Shown here in pieces: positions 1-8,146 of a DNA stretch of 64,000 bases (positions are counted from its first letter, which is position 1; every line of letters begins with the position of its first letter). This DNA is from Ligilactobacillus cholophilus (GTDB lineage: Bacteria; Bacillota; Bacilli; Lactobacillales; Lactobacillaceae): positions 1-64,000 of the forward strand of contig NZ_CP127832.1 in NCBI RefSeq assembly GCF_030389495.1, written 5' to 3'. A program made the position numbers and the translations under genes. The notes under the pieces were generated by a model. That model did no database searches. It had not been told where the DNA came from and saw only the letters and a program-made list of their open reading frames with translations.

Positions 1-62
1 GAATTTAATATTATTGATTAATTTTATTAATGTTAGAATTAATCATTTTGGAGGAATTATTA

Positions 63-1547
63 GTGGATACACAGAAACAAGATCATTCGTTCTTTGGGCA
101 ACCTAGAGGACTGCTTACATTGTTCTCTACAGAAATGTGGGAACGATTTAGTTACTATGGAATGCGAGCAATTTTACTATTCTACATGTACTTTGCAATT
201 AGCAAGGGTGGATTAGGATTTAATGAGGCTACTGCAGCATCAATCATGTCAATTTACGGTTCATTAGTTTACATGGCCGGAGTTGTCGGTGGTTGGTTGA
301 GTGACCGTGTATGGGGAAGTCGAAAGACAGTCTTCATTGGCGGTGTATTCATTATGCTTGGTCATATCGCACTTTCATTACCATTTGGTGCAGCTGCATT
401 ATATGTATCAATTGCATTAATCGTTATCGGTACTGGTTTATTGAAACCAAACGTTTCTGATATGGTTGGTGATTTATATAGCGAAGAAGACCGCAGACGT
501 GATGCAGGTTTCAACATTTTTGTTTTCGGTATTAACTTAGGTGCTGCAATTGCACCATGGGCAGTACCATTTGTTGCTAACTTATTCGGCCACAATGGTA
601 ACATGAACTTCCACGCAGGTTTCGCATTAGCTGCTATTGGTATGTTCATCGGTTTAATCCAATACTACTTTGATGGTAAAAAATACTTATCAAAAGAAAG
701 CTTGGAACCAAAAGATCCTATTAGTAAAGAAGATTTAAAACCATTAATCAACAAAATTATTATCGGTGTAGTTGCATTGATTGCTGTTTTAGTATTAATG
801 GCTGTAGCTGGACAATTAAATATTGATAATGTAATTACATTAATTACAATTATCGCAATTGCCTTACCAATTATTTACTTTGTAATTATGCTTAGAAGTA
901 AAAAAGTTACAAAGGTTGAACGTCACCGTGTAAGTGCATATATCCCATTATTCATTGCTGCTGCAATTTTCTGGGGTATTGAAGAATCAGGTTCAGTTGT
1001 TTTAGCTTTATTTGCTGAAAACCGTACAGTATTACATATTGGTTCATGGCACTTTGCTGCTTCTAACTTCCAAACATTGAACCCATTGTTCATCATGATT
1101 CTTACACCAATCTTTGTTTGGTTATGGGATCACTGGAAGAAACAACCAAGTGCACCTGGTAAATTCGCTGCTGGTTTGATTTTTGCCGGATTATCATACG
1201 CTTGGATGGCACTTCCTGGTATTTTAGAAGGAACAAGCGGCCGTGTTAGCCCATTCTGGTTAGTTGGTTCATGGTTCATTGTTGAAATCGGTGAAATGTT
1301 GATTTCTCCAATTGGATTATCTGTAACAACAAAATTAGCACCAAAAGCTTTCCGTTCACAAATGATGAGTATGTGGTTCCTTGCTGATGCTGCTGGTCAA
1401 GCTATTAACGCACAAATTGTTAAATACTACTCAACAGCTACAGAAGTACCATACTTCTTAATCATTGGTGGTGTAAGTATCGTATTTGGTATCATCCTTT
1501 GCTTCTTCGTTAAGAAGATTCATGCTTTAATGGATGGTGTAGATTAA
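63..1547 (+). CDS. dtpT: POT-family di/tripeptide:proton symporter (DtpT-like)
   Basis: Proton-coupled uptake of di- and tripeptides through the cytoplasmic membrane. The N-terminal [29 protein letters not shown] is the PTR2/POT signature with the ExxERFxYY proton-coupling motif, followed by about 14 hydrophobic segments. At 494 aa it has normal family length. I chose the GTG at 63 because GGAGGAA at 50-56 sits 8 nt upstream; the in-frame ATG at 30 has no ribosome binding site. It is monocistronic and ends in a strong terminator. With PepX and PepI in the same window it fits a peptide-using lactic acid bacterium. Confidence 0.93.
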   Translation: MDTQKQDHSFFGQPRGLLTLFSTEMWERFSYYGMRAILLFYMYFAISKGGLGFNEATAASIMSIYGSLVYMAGVVGGWLSDRVWGSRKTVFIGGVFIMLGHIALSLPFGAAALYVSIALIVIGTGLLKPNVSDMVGDLYSEEDRRRDAGFNIFVFGINLGAAIAPWAVPFVANLFGHNGNMNFHAGFALAAIGMFIGLIQYYFDGKKYLSKESLEPKDPISKEDLKPLINKIIIGVVALIAVLVLMAVAGQLNIDNVITLITIIAIALPIIYFVIMLRSKKVTKVERHRVSAYIPLFIAAAIFWGIEESGSVVLALFAENRTVLHIGSWHFAASNFQTLNPLFIMILTPIFVWLWDHWKKQPSAPGKFAAGLIFAGLSYAWMALPGILEGTSGRVSPFWLVGSWFIVEIGEMLISPIGLSVTTKLAPKAFRSQMMSMWFLADAAGQAINAQIVKYYSTATEVPYFLIIGGVSIVFGIILCFFVKKIHALMDGVD

Positions 1548-1563
1548 AATTAAAGACTAACTC

Positions 1564-1597
1564 AAAAGATTATGCCAATTTGGCATAATCTTTTTTA
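1564..1597 (+). terminator. Intrinsic terminator after dtpT
   Basis: A 12-bp stem (AAAGATTATGCC / GGCATAATCTTT) around a short loop is followed by a run of T residues. Confidence 0.9.
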
Positions 1598-1700
1598 TTT
1601 TGTGCCCAAAATCTTTACCTGCATTTTGTAACAAAATAGTAATAAAAGCAAAATAAACAGTATATAATTAAAATACTTTAACAAGGGGAGAGTGTTAAGT

Positions 1701-3068
1701 ATGTCAAATACTACTGTTTATTTAGATGATGATTCATCGATTCAATGGGATAAAAGATATAAACGGAATGTCTGGGTATATGTTTTAATTTATGGATTAC
1801 TTGGTGGGGTTGCTGGAATTACACTTTATACGTTAGTTTCTTATTTAGATATTATTGCACCACAGGTAGTTACTGGATTAAATATGTATTCAGCGATTGG
1901 TCAAGCAATTGTCGCCATACTTTTGTTATATGTACATAAAGTGGGATATAAAAAGATTCTTTTAATTACACCAATCATTACAGTAATTTCAATGATAGTT
2001 ACAGTCCTTTCTGATAATACGGCAATTGTTGCACTAGCATATATTTTGATAACTGCAGGAGTAAGTTTATATGATTTTATGTATCCACTAATGTACACTG
2101 TCTATGTTCCACGGGAAAAAAGAACATTTATGATGTCGGTAGTAATGTGTGTAAATTTAATCATGCAGGCAATCGTTTCGTTCTTTGGTGGCAAAATCGT
2201 AGTATGGGTATTTAGTCTTAAACAGGGAATTAGTTATCAAGAAGCGTCAATTTTATCCGCAGATTCAAGTAAAATGAATAGTTTACAACTACATAACTAT
2301 ATTATTGGATATAAAACAGTAATTATCATTGCGATAATTTTAACAGCATTAGCTTTTTTCAGTGCCTTTCTATTACGTGAAAAAAGAGACGATTATATAG
2401 AAACCAAGAAAGAAAAAGAGCAAAATAAAGCTAAAAATGCCTTAGATTTTAAGGTTCTAGCTAAAAAAGATGTTATTTTGTGGTTGGTTTTCCTTGGATT
2501 AACACAAATAGGAATATTATTGGTAGTACCATATTTTCCAATCTATTTAAATGAATTCTTACATATTCAAAGAGGAACAGTTTCTACTATTATTTCTTTC
2601 CAAACATTAGCAATGGTATTAGGGTACATGTGTGCACCATGGCTAGAAAAGACAATGGGTTCCGTTGTATCAAACGCAGTTACTACGATTTTATGTATTC
2701 CAATGATGCTATTAATTGCTAAAGGAAATATTTTTGGTGGAGCAGTTACGATCGTAATTGGAATTATTTTATTTATTCGTTCTGGCTTAGCTAATGCTGC
2801 AATGCCAATTCAACAATCATTACAAATGATTTTAGTCTCAAAAGATATGCGACCAGCATTTAGTTCTTTAATGACAATTATCAACGCAATTATTGGAATT
2901 TTAGTAGGATTATTTACCCAAAATGTCTTACTCAAAACGAGTGCAGGATATGCGACAGCTTACTATATCACTAGTTTCTTCTACTTTGCAGCTTCAATTC
3001 TTTTATTAATTTTCTTCACCAAGAAATATAATCGGGTAATGTCTCCGAAAAAACAAAAGCAAAAATAA
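1701..3068 (+). CDS. MFS transporter, substrate unknown
   Basis: Membrane protein of 455 aa with about 12 hydrophobic segments in two halves, split by a charged cytoplasmic loop around residues 225-250 (DDYIETKKEKEQNKAK). This is the usual layout of major facilitator superfamily permeases. Short hydrophilic N-terminus, lysine-rich C-terminus. No substrate-specific motif is recognised; drug efflux and sugar or peptide transport are all possible. The ATG at 1701 is preferred because AGGGGAG at 1684-1690 lies 10 nt upstream, while the GTG at 1692 is too close. A TATAAT -10 lies at 1663-1668. Monocistronic. Confidence 0.8.
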   Translation: MSNTTVYLDDDSSIQWDKRYKRNVWVYVLIYGLLGGVAGITLYTLVSYLDIIAPQVVTGLNMYSAIGQAIVAILLLYVHKVGYKKILLITPIITVISMIVTVLSDNTAIVALAYILITAGVSLYDFMYPLMYTVYVPREKRTFMMSVVMCVNLIMQAIVSFFGGKIVVWVFSLKQGISYQEASILSADSSKMNSLQLHNYIIGYKTVIIIAIILTALAFFSAFLLREKRDDYIETKKEKEQNKAKNALDFKVLAKKDVILWLVFLGLTQIGILLVVPYFPIYLNEFLHIQRGTVSTIISFQTLAMVLGYMCAPWLEKTMGSVVSNAVTTILCIPMMLLIAKGNIFGGAVTIVIGIILFIRSGLANAAMPIQQSLQMILVSKDMRPAFSSLMTIINAIIGILVGLFTQNVLLKTSAGYATAYYITSFFYFAASILLLIFFTKKYNRVMSPKKQKQK

Positions 3069-3072
3069 AATT

Positions 3073-3106
3073 AAGCTCATTTCATTAAAAATGGAATGAG
3101 CTTTTG
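3073..3106 (+). terminator. Intrinsic terminator after MFS gene
   Basis: The 14-bp hairpin AAGCTCATTTCATT / AATGGAATGAGCTT is followed by TTTTGTTT. Confidence 0.85.
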
Positions 3107-3126
3107 TTTATCACTTTACGCCTTAC

Positions 3127-3156
3127 TTGATATAGTTGATAATATAAGAGTAAAAT
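3127..3156 (+). promoter_or_regulatory. Predicted sigma-A promoter for trxA-crcB-crcB
   Basis: TTGATA (3127-3132) and TAAAAT (3151-3156) are 18 nt apart. The -10 box is 35 nt upstream of the trxA start. Confidence 0.6.
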
Positions 3157-3191
3157 GTAAAGATATTATAAAGTTTTGAGGAAGTGAAAAC

Positions 3192-3533
3192 ATGGCGATT
3201 AATTTGACTCCAACTAATTTTGAACAAGAAACCCAAAACGGTTTGGTAATGGTAGACTTTTGGGGTGATTGGTGTCAACCATGTAAAATGCTAGATCCAG
3301 TTCTTGAGCAACTTGAGAAAGAATTTGGCGATAAAATAAAGTTTGCAAAAGTAAATGTTCAAGAAAATATGGAATTAGCTCAAAAGTGGGGCATCCAAAA
3401 TATTCCTGCCCAAGTTTTATTTATTGATGGTCAAGCAAAAGAAAAGGTAACAGGATACAAACCCAAAGACCAATTTGAGAAATACTTGACTCAAAAAATT
3501 TCTGAATATAATAAGAGTGACCAAAATGAGTGA
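3192..3533 (+). CDS. trxA: Thioredoxin-family protein with a WCQPC active site
   Basis: Small thiol-disulfide oxidoreductase of the cytoplasm, 113 aa, with a single thioredoxin fold. The active site reads DFWGDWCQPCKM near residues 23-34 and the cis-proline is in NIPAQ. Canonical thioredoxins have WCGPC; glutamine replaces glycine between the cysteines here, so this may be a specialised thioredoxin rather than the main housekeeping one. The stop overlaps the following crcB start by 8 nt, so the genes are co-transcribed. Spacing from the GAGGAAGTG ribosome binding site supports the ATG at 3192. Confidence 0.88.
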   Translation: MAINLTPTNFEQETQNGLVMVDFWGDWCQPCKMLDPVLEQLEKEFGDKIKFAKVNVQENMELAQKWGIQNIPAQVLFIDGQAKEKVTGYKPKDQFEKYLTQKISEYNKSDQNE

Positions 3534-3915
3534 TAAGACAAAAAATTATTTAAGTGTAGCATTTTTTGCATTTTTCGGTGGAATAAGTCGATATTATTTA
3601 GGAAAGATATGGCAATCTAATGGGACAATAGTTGCTAATTTAATTGGTTGTTTTTTATTAGCATTCTTAACATATTATGTAATTGAATCTGATTTATTAG
3701 CAAGTTGGCTTAATGTGGGGTTAGGCACTGGGTTTATTGGTGCTTTTACTACCTTCTCTTCATTTACAGTTGATTTTATGAAGTTGATAATGGCCAATCA
3801 CTATTTGCATGCATTTTTATATTTATTTATTAGCATGATAGGTGGTTTTTTGTGCGTTCTTTGTGCATATTTATTAGCTAGCAAAATAATTAGTAAGAAA
3901 AAGGATGAATTTTAA
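3526..3915 (+). CDS. crcB: Fluoride channel subunit CrcB/Fluc (first of pair)
   Basis: Four-helix membrane protein of 129 aa exporting fluoride. Family signatures visible are FGGISRYYLG near the N-terminus, the helix with NLIGCFLLAF, and GTGFIGAFTTFSSFTVD, which carries the polar track and TTFSTF-like segment. Tandem crcB genes in Firmicutes usually encode the two halves of a heterodimeric channel. The ATG at 3526 overlaps the trxA stop. No fluoride riboswitch is visible ahead of the operon, which is led by trxA. Confidence 0.9.
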   Translation: MSDKTKNYLSVAFFAFFGGISRYYLGKIWQSNGTIVANLIGCFLLAFLTYYVIESDLLASWLNVGLGTGFIGAFTTFSSFTVDFMKLIMANHYLHAFLYLFISMIGGFLCVLCAYLLASKIISKKKDEF

Positions 3916-4268
3916 TGGTCGTAATGTTAGGTATTGGAGCCAGTTTAGGGGCAGTTGTTCGTTATTTTTTAACTAACTTGATAAAACAGCATCAACAGAT
4001 TAACTTTCCTTTTGCAACCTTATTTTTAAATATTTCAGGTGCTTTTTTACTAGGAATGTTAATAGGAATTAAGACAACACCTACATTATATGCTGTAATC
4101 GGAACTGGTTTTTTAGGCGGTTATACTACTTTCTCAACTTTTAATACAGAACTATTTGCTCTAATTCATGATAAAGAATATCCTGGAGCAATCTTATATG
4201 CCATGATTAGTTATGTGATCGGAATATGTTGTGCTTTTTTAGGTGCTTTAGTCGGGAATTGGCTTTAA
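3915..4268 (+). CDS. crcB: Fluoride channel subunit CrcB/Fluc (second of pair)
   Basis: Second Fluc subunit, 117 aa with four hydrophobic helices. It has GASLGAVVRYFLTNLI, NISGAFLLGMLIG and GTGFLGGYTTFSTFNTE, which match the family better than the first copy. Its ATG overlaps the upstream TAA (TAATG), indicating translational coupling and a 1:1 partner arrangement. Confidence 0.92.
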   Translation: MVVMLGIGASLGAVVRYFLTNLIKQHQQINFPFATLFLNISGAFLLGMLIGIKTTPTLYAVIGTGFLGGYTTFSTFNTELFALIHDKEYPGAILYAMISYVIGICCAFLGALVGNWL

Positions 4269-4308
4269 TCAAGGCATAGTAAATTAAATTTTAAAATGGA
4301 TGGTTTTT

Positions 4309-5169
4309 ATGAAAATTGCAGTTTTAACGGATAGTACATCAATTATTGATCCGCAGATAAAAAGAAAGTTAAATATAAAAGTATTACCTTTGCCGTTATT
4401 GGTAAACGGAAAAACATATTATGAAAAATACTATCATGATTATGTTGAACTCAAAAATGACCTTGGTAAATCACAATGCTTTTTATCAGCAGGGCAAGTC
4501 TCAGTTGAAGCATTACAAGAAATTGTAGATGATTTGATTGAAAAGGGCTATACAGATGTAATTTGCGTACATATTGATGATAGTATTAGTGGATTAGGAA
4601 GTAATTTACGCTCATTTGCAATCAAACAACGTAATAAAATCAATATACATTTAGTTGATTCATATTCTTTTGGAATTATCGAAGGAAAATTAACGCAATT
4701 AGTTGGAGAATGGGTTGCAGCAGGTGAAGATTGGCAAACAATCAAGCCTAAAATTTTGCAAGCACGTAATAAGATGCATACTCTTGTGATTATGAAAAAT
4801 TTGAAACACATCTCAACAACTGGCTACATAAAAAATGGAGTTTCATCAGTCGAAAAAACATTATTAAATCCTAAAACTCTATTACGTTTTGGACAAGATG
4901 GATGTTTAGAAGTAACTAATACTTTTTCTCAGTATGGACGACTTTTCAAAGAAGTTCGACGTGAAATTGCTCCAGCATACCAAGAAATGGCCGGTGACCT
5001 AAAAATTTCAATCATGATGATTCAAAATAAACGCAATCAACAGATTGTTTCAAAACTAATTACATTATTAAACCGCGTTTATCCTGTTGCTAAAATTGAT
5101 ATGCACGAAATGCCATTATCAATGATTGCACACATTGGAGAACAAAGTATTGTAATCAGTTGGAATTAA
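4309..5169 (+). CDS. DegV/FakB-family fatty-acid-binding protein
   Basis: A 286-aa DegV-fold protein. The start MKIAVLTDSTSIID is the family's first-strand signature, and VHIDDSISGLGSN matches the conserved xxSSxLSGTxQ-type segment that contacts the fatty-acid carboxylate. Family members deliver fatty acids to FakA kinase for acyl-phosphate and phospholipid synthesis. No fakA is next to it. GGATGG at 4298-4303 makes the ATG at 4309 the better start. It may be co-transcribed with the crcB pair (40-nt gap, no terminator seen). Confidence 0.85.
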   Translation: MKIAVLTDSTSIIDPQIKRKLNIKVLPLPLLVNGKTYYEKYYHDYVELKNDLGKSQCFLSAGQVSVEALQEIVDDLIEKGYTDVICVHIDDSISGLGSNLRSFAIKQRNKINIHLVDSYSFGIIEGKLTQLVGEWVAAGEDWQTIKPKILQARNKMHTLVIMKNLKHISTTGYIKNGVSSVEKTLLNPKTLLRFGQDGCLEVTNTFSQYGRLFKEVRREIAPAYQEMAGDLKISIMMIQNKRNQQIVSKLITLLNRVYPVAKIDMHEMPLSMIAHIGEQSIVISWN

Positions 5170-5195
5170 CTAGCTGTAATAGTGTATTATATATA

Positions 5196-5238
5196 GGAGT
5201 GGTTCGCAAAAATCCCACTAAAAAAAACTAGGAAGAGG
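5196..5238 (+). promoter_or_regulatory. preQ1-I riboswitch overlapping the queT ribosome binding site
   Basis: The element reads as a P1 stem AGTGG / CCACT around loop TTCGCAAAAATC, then an A-rich tail AAAAAAAACTAGG. This is the preQ1 class I H-type pseudoknot pattern: the GG at the end of the tail pairs with a CC of the loop/stem. The same GG begins the ribosome binding site GGAAGAGG (5231-5238) of queT, so ligand binding should hide it and turn translation off. Confidence 0.85.
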
Positions 5239-5247
5239 TAAATACCT

Positions 5248-5736
5248 GTGAAAAAGAACGAAAAATTATTAGGATTAGCTAAGGGTGGAATTATTGCTGC
5301 ATTATATGTAGCAGTAACATTGGTGTTTGCACCAATCAGTTACGGAAGTATTCAATTCAGAATTTCCGAAATTTTCAATAACTTAGCAGTTTTCAACAAA
5401 CGATACATTTGGGCATTAACAATTGGTTGTGCAATTGCCAACTGTTTCTCACCATTAGGAATCGTTGATGTAATTTTTGGCTCATTAGGAACATTATTAA
5501 TGACTGGCTTAAGTTATCTTTTAAGTCGGCACGTCAAATCTACAACTGGTAAATTAGTGATTGCAGTAGTTGTCTGCACACTTATGACATGGACAGTTGC
5601 TTTAGAATTGAAATATGTCAACCACCTACCATTCTGGCCAACTTACTTAACAGTAGCAATTGGTGAATTTGTATCAATGGTAGTCGGTGCTTTTGTAATT
5701 GGCATTATTAGTAAACGAATCGATTTAACAAAATAA
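5248..5736 (+). CDS. queT: QueT-family queuosine-precursor transporter (ECF S component)
   Basis: A 162-aa membrane protein with about six hydrophobic segments. The motif APISYGSIQFRISEIFNNLAVFNKRYIWALTIGC is characteristic of QueT. QueT members are predicted S components of energy-coupling factor transporters that import a queuosine precursor and share an EcfAA'T module, which is not in this window. The upstream preQ1-I riboswitch independently supports the assignment. The start is GTG at 5248, 9 nt after the ribosome binding site contained in the riboswitch tail. First gene of a likely queT-DUF2829-SDR operon. Confidence 0.93.
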   Translation: MKKNEKLLGLAKGGIIAALYVAVTLVFAPISYGSIQFRISEIFNNLAVFNKRYIWALTIGCAIANCFSPLGIVDVIFGSLGTLLMTGLSYLLSRHVKSTTGKLVIAVVVCTLMTWTVALELKYVNHLPFWPTYLTVAIGEFVSMVVGAFVIGIISKRIDLTK

Positions 5737-5750
5737 TGGAGGAAACTAAA

Positions 5751-5978
5751 ATGACATTTGAAGAAGTATTACCAGAGTTAAAAAAAGGCAAAAAGGCAGT
5801 CCGCACTGAAGGTTGGGGCGGTTCAGAAGAATATATTTTTGTAGTTGACAATGATACTTACAATGGTGAAAAAGTTAATCCATATTTGATGATTAAAACT
5901 AAAGAAGAACCATCTTTATCACAATTTATGCCAACTTCTTGCGATGTATTAGCAAATGATTGGAAGATTGTAGACTAA
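5751..5978 (+). CDS. DUF2829 small protein (Tad2-like fold family)
   Basis: A 75-aa soluble protein, MTFEEVLPELKKGKKAVRTEGWGG... ending MPTSCDVLANDWKIVD. The opening MxFxEALxxLKxGKKVxRxGW pattern and the closing T-D-xLAxDW pattern are those of DUF2829. Phage members of this family (Tad2) bind the Thoeris signalling nucleotide and block defence; chromosomal lactobacillar members have no established role. GGAGGAA at 5738-5744 selects the ATG at 5751 rather than the earlier ATG overlapping the queT stop. The gene sits between queT and an SDR with no phage genes nearby. Confidence 0.8.
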   Translation: MTFEEVLPELKKGKKAVRTEGWGGSEEYIFVVDNDTYNGEKVNPYLMIKTKEEPSLSQFMPTSCDVLANDWKIVD

Positions 5979-6730
5979 TGAATCTTTATCCAGAATTTAA
6001 AAATAAAAAAATTATTTTAACTGGAGTTGCTTCTGGAATCGGAAATGCTCAAGCACGTGCATTTTTGGATGCAGGAGCAATTATTTTTGGAGCAGATGTT
6101 CAGCAAAACGAAGCAGTTGAAAAGTTAGCCCAGGAAGCTAATTTCCATTTTGCAAAAGTTGATGTTCGAAGTCTACAAGAGATTACGGACTGGATTAAAC
6201 CAATTTTGGCAAAGAATCAAATTGATATTTTAGTAAACACTGCTGGAATATTAGATGGCTTTGCTCCAACATTAGAAACTTCAGAAGAACAATGGGATAA
6301 TATTTTCAATACGAATTTAAAAAGCATTTTTCGTATAACTAATTTAGTATTGCCACAAATGCTTGAACAACATCACGGTGTAATCGTGAATATGGCTTCA
6401 ATTGCAGGAATGGTTGCTGGAGGCGGTGGTGCAGCTTATACTGCTGCCAAATCAGGAATTATTGGTTATACTAAACAATTAGATTATGATTATGCAGCAA
6501 AGGGAATTCGTGCAAATTCAATCGCCCCAGGAGCAATTGAAACTCCTATGAATGCAGCTGATTTTGCTGGCGATGCTCATATGGCAAAATGGGTAGCTGA
6601 TGAAACTCCCGCAAAACGTTGGGCAAAATCAGAAGAAGTAGCAGCTTTAACAATGTTTTTAGCAAGCCCACGAGCTGATTATATTCATGGAGTTGCTGTT
6701 CCTATTGATGGTGGTTGGATAGAAAAATAA
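5978..6730 (+). CDS. SDR-family oxidoreductase (FabG-like)
   Basis: A 250-aa short-chain dehydrogenase/reductase. Rossmann motif TGVASGIG at residues 15-22, an NTAG variant of NNAG, catalytic serine in NMASIAG, and YTAAK (Tyr-x3-Lys). The C-terminus IHGVAVPIDGGW is typical of FabG-like members. NAD(P)H-dependent; substrate unknown, and 3-oxoacyl-ACP reductase is only a default name. The ATG overlaps the DUF2829 stop (TAATG), so it is translationally coupled to the riboswitch-controlled operon. Confidence 0.88.
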   Translation: MNLYPEFKNKKIILTGVASGIGNAQARAFLDAGAIIFGADVQQNEAVEKLAQEANFHFAKVDVRSLQEITDWIKPILAKNQIDILVNTAGILDGFAPTLETSEEQWDNIFNTNLKSIFRITNLVLPQMLEQHHGVIVNMASIAGMVAGGGGAAYTAAKSGIIGYTKQLDYDYAAKGIRANSIAPGAIETPMNAADFAGDAHMAKWVADETPAKRWAKSEEVAALTMFLASPRADYIHGVAVPIDGGWIEK

Positions 6731-6771
6731 TTAGCATTATTACTTACTGGTAATGAAGAAAGGAAAAATTT

Positions 6772-8097
6772 TTGAATCAGCAAGATACGAATTTGAATAT
6801 TGAGCAGCCGCAACGTTTATTACGAATGCGCGACACTTTTATGTTATTAATCGGTTCCGTAATGGGATCTGGGATCTTTTTTAAGCAAGCGGATGTATTG
6901 AAGTTTGCAGGATCTCCTTTTTTAGCTTTAATGGCATGGATACTTGGTGGGATAATTACTCTTACTGCAAGTTTGACGATTGCACAGTTAGGATCTAAAT
7001 ATACAACTGGTGGACTATATGCATATTTGAAACAAATTTACGGAAAATTTGCTGCATTTATGGCAGGCTGGGTTCAAGTTATTATTTATGGTCCTGCTAC
7101 ACTAGGAACTTTAGGAATGTATTTAGCAATTATGCTTGTTAAATTTGTTGGACTTCCTTTAAAATATTTTCCTTATTTAGCAATTGGAGCAATTTTGCTA
7201 ATTTTAATTTTTAATTGTATTTCAAATAGTGCAACAATTAAAGTTCAATTTGCACTTTCCATATTAAAAATCTTAATGATCGGAGCAATTGTAGTTGCTG
7301 GATTAATGTATGGTAAATCACAGATTGTTATTACAGCTCAAAGTGGTGATAACTTACTAAGTCATCAATTTGGGGTTGCTGTAATTTCCAGCTTGTTTGC
7401 TTACGATGGTTGGTCAGCTGTGGCAAACATGGGAAGAGAAATCCAACAACCACATCGTACAATTCCACAAACATTAGTACATGGGGTCGTGATGATTATC
7501 TTACTCTACATGCTGATTACTATTGTATTTCTCCAAGTGTTGCCTTCCAACTTAATTTTACAACTAGGGAAAGAAACAGCTCCATTTTTTGGACATTATG
7601 CATTTGGTGAAATCGGCGGTAAAATCTTTAACATTGGTATCATTTTAACGATTTTAGCATGTTTAAATGGTAAAATGATGACTTTCTCACGAGTGGTATT
7701 ATCAATGGCAGATGATGATCAATTACCATTTTCAAAATATTTAATGCGTTATAATCAAAAATCAAAATCGCCTATTTTGGCAATTTCATTAATTTCTTTA
7801 ATTGCAATTATAATGGTATTGTTTTTTGATCCTGGTAAATTATCTCGAATTTGTATTTTTAGTATTTACCTATTTTATTTAATGGCATTTGTCGGTATTT
7901 TTATCTTACGACGTCGTAAAGTGGAATTACCATATAAGGTTCCTGGTGCAACAGTAATTGCTGTGATTGCAATTATCGCAACAACATTTGTATTATTCAG
8001 TGAAGTTTTATATGACTGGAAATCAATTTTAATCTTAGGATTTTGGGGAATTGTTGGTATTCCAATATATTATTTAATGAAAACAAAAAGAGCGTAA
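6772..8097 (+). CDS. APC-family amino acid permease (SteT-like)
   Basis: A 441-aa membrane protein with about 12 hydrophobic segments. The first helix holds GSVMGSGIFFK, the APC helix-1 break that binds the amino-acid carboxylate. Family resemblance is to the serine/threonine exchanger and L-type amino-acid transporter branch; the substrate is not readable. It starts at TTG 6772 after AGAAAGG. It lies 41 nt after the SDR gene with no clear terminator, so it may belong to the same transcript. Confidence 0.85.
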   Translation: MNQQDTNLNIEQPQRLLRMRDTFMLLIGSVMGSGIFFKQADVLKFAGSPFLALMAWILGGIITLTASLTIAQLGSKYTTGGLYAYLKQIYGKFAAFMAGWVQVIIYGPATLGTLGMYLAIMLVKFVGLPLKYFPYLAIGAILLILIFNCISNSATIKVQFALSILKILMIGAIVVAGLMYGKSQIVITAQSGDNLLSHQFGVAVISSLFAYDGWSAVANMGREIQQPHRTIPQTLVHGVVMIILLYMLITIVFLQVLPSNLILQLGKETAPFFGHYAFGEIGGKIFNIGIILTILACLNGKMMTFSRVVLSMADDDQLPFSKYLMRYNQKSKSPILAISLISLIAIIMVLFFDPGKLSRICIFSIYLFYLMAFVGIFILRRRKVELPYKVPGATVIAVIAIIATTFVLFSEVLYDWKSILILGFWGIVGIPIYYLMKTKRA

Positions 8098-8135
8098 AAA
8101 TCAATTCAGTGAATTGATTTTCACACTCTTTTTTT
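8086..8135. terminator. Bidirectional terminator between APC permease and cycA pseudogene
   Basis: A long hairpin, arms AAAAAGAGCGTAAAAATC/AATTCA and TGAATTGATTTTCACACTCTTTTT, begins inside the last codons of the permease gene. It has A-rich and T-rich flanks and so can serve both convergent genes. Confidence 0.85.
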
Positions 8136-8146
8136 ATTAGCTAAAA

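Noticed and set aside
30-62. Upstream ATG start for dtpT
   Set aside because: It lacks a ribosome binding site and adds a non-conserved extension, while GTG 63 has GGAGGAA at good spacing.
3107-3191. Fluoride (crcB) riboswitch
   Set aside because: The operon begins with trxA and the short leader shows no crcB-motif bases; only a sigma-A-like promoter is seen.
5751-5978. Prophage or defence island around the DUF2829 gene
   Set aside because: All neighbours are housekeeping or transport genes; no integrase, phage structural gene or Thoeris gene is present.
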